Part shown: positions 45,476 through 52,711 of the stretch, piece by piece
Layout: the number at the start of each line of letters is the position of its first letter
How positions within the stretch are numbered: the first letter of the stretch is position 1
Made by a program: the position numbers and the translations under genes
The notes under the pieces: generated by a model
What the model saw: only the letters and a program-made list of their open reading frames with translations
Database searches by the model: none
What the model was told of the DNA's origin: nothing
From: a bacterium (Candidatus Blackallbacteria) CG13_big_fil_rev_8_21_14_2_50_49_14
GTDB taxonomy: Bacteria > Cyanobacteriota > Sericytochromatia > UBA7694
Length of the DNA stretch: 64,000 bases
Assembly (NCBI GenBank): GCA_002783405.1
Contig: PFGG01000065.1
Span: 1-64,000, forward strand
Direction of reading: 5' to 3'

Positions 45476-45736
45476 GCAAAAAACCCCTTTGAACGGATGA
45501 AAGATTCTTTTCAGTATAGCATTGCCTGTTTTTTGTTTCTGTAAATTCATTCTGGGGCCAGAAAAAAATAACCGGTCGCAGTTAAATTGCTATGAAAGGC
45601 TCAAAATGACTTGAATTCAGACAGGAATTTCCAGCCTATTCACAGGCCCGCTCTTTCTCCCGATTTTTTTAGACTTGAGCTATACTGAATACGGAATTAA
45701 CCGAAAAATAACCAGCCCTTATAACCCGGAGGCCTT

Positions 45737-46882
45737 ATGACTACCCCCCTGACCTTGCTCTCAGAAGAAGAAACCCTGTTTAAACAAATGGTGGGTGAAT
45801 TCGCCCATGAAAAGATCAAACCCCTTTCCATGAAAATGGATCAGGAAGCCAGCTTTGACAAAGGGCTGATCAAATCCTTCTTTGACCTCGACATCATGGG
45901 AATCGAAATTCCCGAAGCCTACGGCGGTGCAGAGGCCACCTTTTTCATGTCCATTCTGGCCGTTGAAGCCCTGTCTGAAGTGGATGCCTCTGCAGGCGTG
46001 ATGGTCGATGTACAGAACACCCTGGTCAACAATGCCCTGGTACGTTGGGGCAATGAAGACCAGAAATCCCGTTATCTTCCCAAAATGGCGAGCGAATGGA
46101 TCGGCGCCTATGCCCTTTCTGAAGCGGGCTCAGGTTCTGATGCCTTTGGCCTGGCTGCCCAAGCCCAGGATATGGGCGATCATTTCGTGCTCAATGGCAA
46201 TAAACTCTGGATCACCAATGCCGGTGAAGCCAGCCTTTTCATCGTCTTTGCCACCACAGACCGCAGCCTTGGTTACAAAGGCATTACCGCCTTTTTGGTC
46301 GAACGCGATTTTGAAGGCTTTACCGTGGGCAAAAAAGAAGACAAACTGGGCATTCGCGCCAGCAGTACCTGTGAACTGATTCTGAACAATTGCAAAGTCC
46401 CCAAGGCCAATGTCTTGGGTGAAGTGGGCAAGGGTTACAAAGTAGCGATTGAAACCCTGAATGAAGGCCGTATTGGCATTGGTGCTCAGATGATCGGTCT
46501 GGCCCAGGGTGCACTGAATTGCGGCATTCAATACGCCAAAGAACGCCAGCAGTTTGGCAAATCCATCGCCTCTTTTCAGGCCATTCAATTCCAGGTCGCT
46601 GATTTAGCCACCCAATTGGAAGCCGCCCGTCTGCTGGTTTACAATGCAGCCCGCCTCAAAGATGCCGGCAAACCCTTCCTGAAAGAAGCTGCCATGGCCA
46701 AACTGTTCTCTTCGCAAGTTGCAGAAAAAGTAGCCTCTCAGGTGGTTGAAATTCATGGTGGCTATGGCTATACCAAAGAATATCCCGCCGAAAAATATTT
46801 CCGCGACTGTAAAATTGGCAAAATCTATGAGGGAACTTCCAATATGCAGTTGCAGACGATCGCCAAAATCGTGATGGGCTGA
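45737..46882 (+). CDS. Acyl-CoA dehydrogenase
   Basis: The 381-residue enzyme has all family signatures. GAYALSEAGSGSDAFGL binds FAD, followed by the substrate loop LWITNAGEASLFIVFATTD. RQQFGKSIASFQAIQFQVADLA is the second signature. The C-terminal is GGYGYTKEYPAEKYFRDCKIGKIYEGTSNMQLQTIAK, with the catalytic Glu in YEGTS. It is closer to short-chain/butyryl-CoA dehydrogenases than the copy at 34654. It presumably feeds ETF and then the Fe-S reductase at 7194. The ribosome site CCGGAGG is excellent. Confidence 0.95.
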   Translation: MTTPLTLLSEEETLFKQMVGEFAHEKIKPLSMKMDQEASFDKGLIKSFFDLDIMGIEIPEAYGGAEATFFMSILAVEALSEVDASAGVMVDVQNTLVNNALVRWGNEDQKSRYLPKMASEWIGAYALSEAGSGSDAFGLAAQAQDMGDHFVLNGNKLWITNAGEASLFIVFATTDRSLGYKGITAFLVERDFEGFTVGKKEDKLGIRASSTCELILNNCKVPKANVLGEVGKGYKVAIETLNEGRIGIGAQMIGLAQGALNCGIQYAKERQQFGKSIASFQAIQFQVADLATQLEAARLLVYNAARLKDAGKPFLKEAAMAKLFSSQVAEKVASQVVEIHGGYGYTKEYPAEKYFRDCKIGKIYEGTSNMQLQTIAKIVMG

Positions 46883-46910
46883 GGGTCTGAGGTTTTTTGA
46901 CTTCGGGGGG

Positions 46911-46939
46911 TTGTAGAGCTGTTACAATTTTGTTATAAT
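46911..46939 (+). promoter_or_regulatory. Promoter of the gene at 47015
   Basis: TTGTAG (46911-46916), 17 bp, TATAAT (46934-46939). The start would be near 46946, 69 bases before the ATG. Confidence 0.6.
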
Positions 46940-47014
46940 CTTTGCATACAACAGGTTCAAGCGGCTCCCCCATCGCAGTCTTTCTTTCCAGCCAGGAGCA
47001 GAAAGGATGCTTTC

Positions 47015-47449
47015 ATGGTGCAGATACAATCTCGTCCACTCTCTCTTTCAGCGGGTCTTCCCGACGGACGCAGATCTGCCCCCCCAACGCCCCCTTTGCC
47101 CAAACCCTCACAGCTGAAGTTTTTCGCTACGGGTGATACCCTTCAGAAAACAGTGAATGCGGGTCAAAGTTTAGCCCAAATTGAATTGTTACCAGCCTTG
47201 GAAATCTCAACAGATGCCCAAGGCTGTATTCGTGTCGGCGGCTTTCCACCGGGTCAGCCCCCTGCGATTGAAACCGTTATCGATCAGGTTTTTCCTCAGG
47301 CCCAAAACATCAAAATCTTGGCTGAAACCCATGAACGGCCATTTGATACCTATACCTTCAGCGTCGATGGTCAGGATTATAAATCCAGCTTTCTTTCCCG
47401 TGGCTTCACCCCCAGTAAAGCACTCAGCATCGAAGCCCTTCACAACTGA
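47015..47449 (+). CDS. Protein of unknown function with disordered Pro-rich N-terminus
   Basis: A 144-residue protein. The first 35 residues are Pro/Ser/Arg-rich and probably disordered. The rest has an alternating fold ending DGQDYKSSFLSRGFTPSKALSIEALHN. There is no signal peptide. AAAGGA lies a few bases before the ATG and a good promoter precedes it. Its last 10 bp overlap the end of the convergent gene. I recognise no family. Confidence 0.55.
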   Translation: MVQIQSRPLSLSAGLPDGRRSAPPTPPLPKPSQLKFFATGDTLQKTVNAGQSLAQIELLPALEISTDAQGCIRVGGFPPGQPPAIETVIDQVFPQAQNIKILAETHERPFDTYTFSVDGQDYKSSFLSRGFTPSKALSIEALHN

Positions 47450-49164
47450 TAGTTTAAGAATAAAGCAGCCACCGGGCCATTGCTTTCCAGCCCATAGCCC
47501 AGATTCACAGCCTGCTGCGGACCTTTCCACTGCGTAGAATCAGCAGGATAATAGCGCCATCCGGCATCCAGTCCCAGAATCAAGTCAGGCGTGGCCTGAT
47601 AATAAAGTCCGGCAAAAGCTGTTCCCCCCAGCAGGCTTTGACTGAGTGAGCCCTGGGTCTGACCCTGGCTGAGAGAAGCATTCATTTGACCGACTCGAAG
47701 CCCCAAAGCTAACACCCATTGTTGAAAATAAAAGCGTTTGCTCAGCCCCAATTCTGCACTCAAAGCCAAGAGACTGTTCGTGCCCTGGGCCAATTGACCC
47801 AAACTGCCATTGAGCTGAAAATAGGTCTCAGACCATCCCAAAATACGTGCCAGACTGTAGAGAATTTCGAGACTGCCCTCGGGTTGAAAATCCTGGGGAC
47901 CCAGGCGGGGGTCCAGGGTCAGACTGCCAATTCCGCCCTTCAGGTTCACCTGCCAATCCGTTTTGGCATATTCCTGATACTGATCTCCAGCTTCAAAAGG
48001 ACGACTCATCAGAATCGGCTCAGCAAAAACTTCCTTTTCAGCCAACGCTCTCAATTTGAGAAAACCAATTTCTTTCTGGCCTTTTTCAGGGCCCTGATAC
48101 TCCAAAATTTTATAGCCCTGATCGAGATGCACCCCCAAACTGCCTGTGGTCTCGCCCTCTGGCAGAGAAAGCGTAACACGCTGGGTTTTTGGGTCTTGGC
48201 CCATGACCTGTCCTTTGATTGCAAAATCTGGGTTACGCTTTAATTTCGCAGTCAGTTCCTGCAAACGGTAGAGCGAGGTTACCCCTGCCACCAATTGATT
48301 CACCTGGCCCAGGGCATCGGGGTTGAGCAGGCTGAGAGAGCCCAGACTTAAATTCAAAACCTGCTCAGAAACTTGATTGAGTTGATGAATGGGTTGCAAT
48401 TCCCGCTCCAAGATCTGCACCGCCACAGGGGTGAGAGCTGGGGCTGGATTGTCCTGTTCAACACGGGCAAAGAGTTGCTGAAAGGGTTGAAGCTGACGCA
48501 ATTGTTTTAAAAAAGCCTGAGCATCTGTAAGTTCTGGGGCGTGACCCAATTCCCGCAACATGCGCTGGCGCAGGCCCTCAGGATTTTGAATCGGCAAAAG
48601 CCTCACAATTTTCCAATCCTGCTTGTAGTCTTCAATCAGCTCAGGGCCCTGCTCTCTCAGATGGTAAACCGGCAAACTCAAATTCAGTTGAGACTCAAAG
48701 GACAGATACCAGGTTTCAGAGTTTTTGGGTTTTTCGGGCCCTGCGATTGTAATTGGGCCAAAATGCCAGTCGGGGGCCATCACATAGGCCGCCCCCATCA
48801 AACGTTGGGTTTCACTCCAGGAAACCACTTTCTCGCCGACACGCAGATCAGTCAATTCCTGACCAGCAGCCAGTTCCCCCGCATGATCCTGCTGGTACTG
48901 ACGGGCCAGGCTCAAAAATTCAGGCAAAGACAATTCCATATCAAAGGCCTGAAGGGGATAATCAAAACGGGGCAATTCGCGTTGAAAATAACGGCTCAAA
49001 AAGCTATCCAAGGGATTGTTTTGAGATTGATAGATGGAAACATATTTGCGCTGATAATTTTGCAGAGCAGGCGCTTCTGCCTGTGCAAAAACAGACAGGG
49101 GAAAAGCCAAATTCAAGCTGCAACACAGGCTTAAGAGCCAGACCAGTTTAAAAAGGAAAGACAT
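47440..49164 (-). CDS. Large exported protein with probable outer-membrane beta-barrel end
   Basis: A 574-residue protein with a signal peptide (LVWLLSLCCSLNLAFPLSVFA). The middle (about 150-370) includes TDLRVGEKVVSWSETQRLMGAAYVMAP and a helical region of about 100 residues. The last 190 residues alternate strands of about ten residues (WQVNLKGGIGSLTLDPRLG, QPEGSLEILYSLARILGW, YFQLNGSLGQLAQGT, FAGLYYQATPDLILGLDAGWRYYP) and end in a Leu after a YQ-type strand. That is the pattern of an outer-membrane barrel of eight or so strands. It supports a diderm envelope. No family is recognised. Confidence 0.6.
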   Translation of the reverse strand: MSFLFKLVWLLSLCCSLNLAFPLSVFAQAEAPALQNYQRKYVSIYQSQNNPLDSFLSRYFQRELPRFDYPLQAFDMELSLPEFLSLARQYQQDHAGELAAGQELTDLRVGEKVVSWSETQRLMGAAYVMAPDWHFGPITIAGPEKPKNSETWYLSFESQLNLSLPVYHLREQGPELIEDYKQDWKIVRLLPIQNPEGLRQRMLRELGHAPELTDAQAFLKQLRQLQPFQQLFARVEQDNPAPALTPVAVQILERELQPIHQLNQVSEQVLNLSLGSLSLLNPDALGQVNQLVAGVTSLYRLQELTAKLKRNPDFAIKGQVMGQDPKTQRVTLSLPEGETTGSLGVHLDQGYKILEYQGPEKGQKEIGFLKLRALAEKEVFAEPILMSRPFEAGDQYQEYAKTDWQVNLKGGIGSLTLDPRLGPQDFQPEGSLEILYSLARILGWSETYFQLNGSLGQLAQGTNSLLALSAELGLSKRFYFQQWVLALGLRVGQMNASLSQGQTQGSLSQSLLGGTAFAGLYYQATPDLILGLDAGWRYYPADSTQWKGPQQAVNLGYGLESNGPVAALFLNYQL

Positions 49165-49214
49165 TTTTCTGTATTTTGATCAAAGTTTATTTTTTAACTT
49201 ATCGCCACTGAAGC

Positions 49215-49952
49215 TCAAAACTTGTCTTTCCAGCGACAGAGACAAAAACCCGGCCCATGCCCACAGGGCAGATGGTAATAACGCGATTGGGCCAAAACTG
49301 ACTTTTTGACAATCGGCCAGGCTTTCCAGTGATCAGAGCCAAAGGTCAGACTGAGCAAGACCCGCAATTGAGACGTGGGGGCATAGGGGGCCGTGCTGTG
49401 CAAAAAACCCGCCCCAAAGACCAGCGCTTCGCCCAGGCGATAGTGAAAGATAGCGGTCTCTTCGGCATTGCGTTCATAGAGCAAATGGCCGTGATCGGAA
49501 TTCCATTCAAACAAAGGCGTAATCAAAGTAAAAGCCTGGGCCCCGGTGTGATAGTCATAGTGCCAGACAGGGGCTGGAGCCCGGTTGCCCAACACCCAAA
49601 AGCCACAGTAAAGCCGAGGCCGATGCGCAATTTCCAATCGGGCCTTTAAATCTGACGTCAAATCCAAGGCCTCAAAAAAAGTCTGAAAGGGCTGAAAGCC
49701 TCGCTCATCATGGCTCGAAAGCCAAAACAGGGGATCACAGTCATAGGAGAAGAGATCCCAACGCTGTGCATCCACCCGAAGGGTCTTGCGCAGAAGCTTG
49801 CCCCCTTTAAAGAGCCGGGCCTGGGCAGGCAAATTGAAATAGTTTTCAAGAGAGCCTTTGAATACCGCCTGAATTTCAGCCAACAAAGCTGGATCAAAGG
49901 CCAGGGTATAGGCATTTAAACCGGGGGCCAGGCGCTGAAATTTTTCAAGCAT
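49215..49952 (-). CDS. 2-oxoglutarate/Fe(II) oxygenase-like protein
   Basis: A 245-residue protein with a double-stranded beta-helix pattern. HYDYHTGAQAFTLITPL gives a likely His-x-Asp iron pair (H and D of WHYDYH). LGEALVFGAGFLHSTAPY supplies the distal His. The following RVLLSLTFGSD provides an Arg for 2-oxoglutarate. This resembles PhyH or prolyl-hydroxylase-like enzymes, although the substrate is unknown. The Cys-rich C-terminal end (PCGHGPGFCLCRW) could bind a second metal. Six bp separate it from the U32 gene upstream, so the two may be co-transcribed. A second enzyme of this type lies in the biosynthetic operon at 55642. Confidence 0.65.
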   Translation of the reverse strand: MLEKFQRLAPGLNAYTLAFDPALLAEIQAVFKGSLENYFNLPAQARLFKGGKLLRKTLRVDAQRWDLFSYDCDPLFWLSSHDERGFQPFQTFFEALDLTSDLKARLEIAHRPRLYCGFWVLGNRAPAPVWHYDYHTGAQAFTLITPLFEWNSDHGHLLYERNAEETAIFHYRLGEALVFGAGFLHSTAPYAPTSQLRVLLSLTFGSDHWKAWPIVKKSVLAQSRYYHLPCGHGPGFCLCRWKDKF

Positions 49953-49958
49953 GCCGTT

Positions 49959-51575
49959 TCAAACGCGGGCAGCCAGGGTTTTCTTTTCAAGTTTTTCACG
50001 GGCTTTTTCAAATTTAGGGTCAAACCAGAACAGACGGCAGCCATTGCAACCTTTGCCACAGCAGCCCTCCAAGCCCAAACGCGGGCCTTTTACGACCACC
50101 TTTTTCTGCTTGAATAGAGCCTGCAGTTCACGGTTTTCAGCCAAACGGCTTTCACGCGTCGCGACATCTGTTTTCAGGCCTTCAATTTCGAGGTATTGCG
50201 ACTCAAGATCGGCAATCAAACGGGTTTTATGTTCTTCAGTCAAAACCGTCTGTTTGCGCGCTACACTCATGACCGGCAAGAGGGCTTTGATTTCTTCAGG
50301 GGTATGGGTGTGAAAAATAGAAAGCGGGATGCGAATCGCTTTGCCCTGACCCGCCGATACTTTTTCGGTGATCTTTCCGGTCACCGCATCTTCGAAGTTT
50401 TGCATGCGCACCCGAATCGGCACACGCAGGCCGGGTGAGATAAACTGAATCAACTCTCCCGCTTCAAGAAAATTCTTGATTTCAAAAATCAGGGCATCAT
50501 CTTCCCAGGCTTTGACAAAGCCCGCGCTTTCCCAGTCTGAAAGCGAGTGGGTATTGTAGTAATTATGGCCCAGATTGGTCAGGCGGCCCTCATGAAAGCC
50601 CAGACTATAGCCACGGTTGGGAATCGCATAAAGCTCTTCAAGATAATCTTCTACTTTCCAGTTTTCAGGATCACGGAACCAATCATCAATCGCCAGCCGG
50701 TAGACCCGTGTCACAGAAGCCACGTAATAGGCTGATTTGTTCCGGCCTTCGACCTTGAGCGAATTAATTCCTGCCTCAAGAATTTCTGGCAGACGGGGCA
50801 AAAGACAGAGGTCCTTGGAATTGAGGATATACGCACCGCGCCCGTCCTGTTCAAGCGGAAAATACTCACCGGGTCGGTACTCTTCTTCGAGAAAAAACTC
50901 AAAAAGTTCTTTGGTTTCTTCAGTCAGGTGTAAGTCTTTGATACTGCCATCCTTGAGCCGCAAATGCACCTTATAATCCCATCGGCAGGAATGCGCACAA
51001 TTGCCCTGGTTGCTGCCCCGTTCGGCCATATAGTTGGAGAGCAGGCAACGGCCTGAATAGGTCATGCACATGGCCCCATGCACAAAAATTTCCAAGCGGA
51101 TATTGGGACAGCGTTCGCGAATTTCTTTGATCTCGTCAAAGCTGACTTCCCGTGCCATCACCACCAGCGCAGCCCCTTGTTTCTGCCAGAAATCGACCGT
51201 CAGCCAGGAACAGACATTGGCCTGGGTTGAGACATGCAATTCAAGTTCTGGGGCCTGTTCTTTGACATATTGAAAAACTCCGGGATCGGCGACAATCACC
51301 CCATCGGGGCCAACCTGGCGGATGGTCTCGATAAAACGCGGCAGTTTTTCAATATCCCGATTATGAGAAAAGAGGTTGAGGGTCAGATAGACTTTTTTGC
51401 CCAGCGCATGGGCATAGGCCACGCCTTCCTGCAGTTCTTCGAGGGTAATACTGGATTGGGTTCGCAGGGACATATCCGGGGTTCCCAGATAGACAGCATC
51501 GGCCCCGTAGAGCAGGGCAGTTTTCAGTTTTTCAAGTGATCCAGCAGGCATCAGCAGTTCAGGTTTGGCAGTCAT
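49959..51575 (-). CDS. Peptidase U32 family protein (TrhP/YegQ-like)
   Basis: A 538-residue protein starting at the ATG at 51575. The U32 core has MPAGSLEKLKTALLYGADAVYLG, VHGAMCMTYSGRCLLSNYMAER and GNCAHSCRWDY, then a later Cys at DLCLLPRL; four such Cys bind an Fe-S cluster in YegQ/TrhP. LKVEGRNKSAYYVASVTRVYR is the family hallmark. TrhP uses prephenate to hydroxylate U34 of tRNA; other members are called collagenases. A C-terminal tail with CCGKGCNGCRLFWFD adds four or more Cys that standard short TrhP proteins lack. Confidence 0.88.
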   Translation of the reverse strand: MTAKPELLMPAGSLEKLKTALLYGADAVYLGTPDMSLRTQSSITLEELQEGVAYAHALGKKVYLTLNLFSHNRDIEKLPRFIETIRQVGPDGVIVADPGVFQYVKEQAPELELHVSTQANVCSWLTVDFWQKQGAALVVMAREVSFDEIKEIRERCPNIRLEIFVHGAMCMTYSGRCLLSNYMAERGSNQGNCAHSCRWDYKVHLRLKDGSIKDLHLTEETKELFEFFLEEEYRPGEYFPLEQDGRGAYILNSKDLCLLPRLPEILEAGINSLKVEGRNKSAYYVASVTRVYRLAIDDWFRDPENWKVEDYLEELYAIPNRGYSLGFHEGRLTNLGHNYYNTHSLSDWESAGFVKAWEDDALIFEIKNFLEAGELIQFISPGLRVPIRVRMQNFEDAVTGKITEKVSAGQGKAIRIPLSIFHTHTPEEIKALLPVMSVARKQTVLTEEHKTRLIADLESQYLEIEGLKTDVATRESRLAENRELQALFKQKKVVVKGPRLGLEGCCGKGCNGCRLFWFDPKFEKAREKLEKKTLAARV

Positions 51576-51662
51576 CGGGCAAGGCTCTTTCAAATAGGAA
51601 TTAGCTCTATTATCGCTTGCTTCGCTCAGACTTGCCATGTTTTAGCCTGAAAGTTCGCGGGT

Positions 51663-52586
51663 TCAGAGCTTCTTTAACATCCAACGGTCACAGCCAAAAT
51701 GGCCTGTTTGTCCCAGCGGTGCAGAAAGCGGCTCAAAACCGTTTTTAAGATAAAGGGCTCGGGCCTGTTGCATGGTTTCCAGGGTTTCAAGATAACAAGA
51801 GTGAAAACCTTGCTCTCGTGCAGCGTTCAGACAACGCGCAATCAACTGCTGGCCCATTCCCAGCCCGCGCAATTCTGGTAGGAAATACATTTTACGTAAC
51901 TCACAGATCTCGGGATCTCCTCCCGCCAAAGGAGCGATCCCGCCCCCGCCCAGCAAAGCCCCATCATGCTTCCGCAGAATGACAAAATAGGCACAACGGG
52001 GCTGGGTATAGCTCTCATACATGGCATCCACTTCGGGATCGTGAATGGCAAAACCTGGCCCCCCAGCCCCAAATTCGGGCATGACTTGGCGAATCAGCCG
52101 GGCCAGACCCAGATTGTGCTCAGGGGCAATCTCTCGCAATTCAATTTCTGCAAGTAGGCGGGACGCCTTCAAGGCTTTTGCATAGAACTGAAAACCAGCG
52201 AGCACTGTTTCACGCTGTTCTGGACTCAGGGTTTCAAGTGCCGCCACAACCCGTTGATTGGCAGTTTCATGTACAGCCTGCAAAACAATTTTACCTGCTT
52301 CACTAAGTAAAACGCAGTGACTGCGCTTGTCTTCGGGATCGACTTGAACTTCAACAAATTGTGCTTGTCGCAGTTTCTGAACCAGTCGGCTCACTGTGGA
52401 TTTGTCAAGCAGCAGTTTTTGGCTCAGCTCCTGTTGGCTGAGTGCCCCCCAGCGTTCAAGTTCCAGCAGAGCATGACAATGGGAATGCGGAAGTTTAGTG
52501 GGAGAATCGTGGTTTTGTAAAAAACCAAGTTCCCTTACCACTTCCCGAGAAGCCTGGCGCAGCAAGGCGAGTTCTGAAGTAGACAT
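51663..52586 (-). CDS. MarR-type regulator fused to GNAT acetyltransferase
   Basis: A 307-residue fusion. Residues 1-150 are a MarR winged helix (ALSQQELSQKLLLDKSTVSRLVQKL, then DPEDKRSHCVLLSEAG with the D-x-R of the wing). Residues 150-307 are a GNAT domain, with the acetyl-CoA loop RGLGMGQQLIARCL and LYLKNGFEPLS. This fusion is known in other bacteria, where it is often annotated as a bifunctional helix-turn-helix/GNAT protein. The target is unknown. GGAG lies seven bases before the ATG at 52586; the longer frame starts inside the operator palindromes and is rejected. It probably controls itself through those sites. Confidence 0.9.
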   Translation of the reverse strand: MSTSELALLRQASREVVRELGFLQNHDSPTKLPHSHCHALLELERWGALSQQELSQKLLLDKSTVSRLVQKLRQAQFVEVQVDPEDKRSHCVLLSEAGKIVLQAVHETANQRVVAALETLSPEQRETVLAGFQFYAKALKASRLLAEIELREIAPEHNLGLARLIRQVMPEFGAGGPGFAIHDPEVDAMYESYTQPRCAYFVILRKHDGALLGGGGIAPLAGGDPEICELRKMYFLPELRGLGMGQQLIARCLNAAREQGFHSCYLETLETMQQARALYLKNGFEPLSAPLGQTGHFGCDRWMLKKL

Positions 52587-52629
52587 CAAAGACTCCAAAA
52601 TTGAGTGTGGCTCATTAGTTTTAACCAAC

Positions 52630-52653
52630 AACCAATTGGTTGCTATATGCAAC
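52630..52653. promoter_or_regulatory. MarR-type operator: overlapping palindromes
   Basis: A perfect palindrome AACCAATTGGTT (52630-52641) overlaps a second one, GTTGC-TATAT-GCAAC (52639-52653). They lie 44-67 bp upstream of the MarR-GNAT ATG and 59 bp or more after the stop of the biosynthetic operon. MarR proteins commonly bind TTGC-N5-GCAA type sites. Confidence 0.6.
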
Positions 52654-52711
52654 TAATAATAACAAAAAGTCAAAGAACTTGTCCAGCGTATAACGAAAGA
52701 GCTGAAGACGG

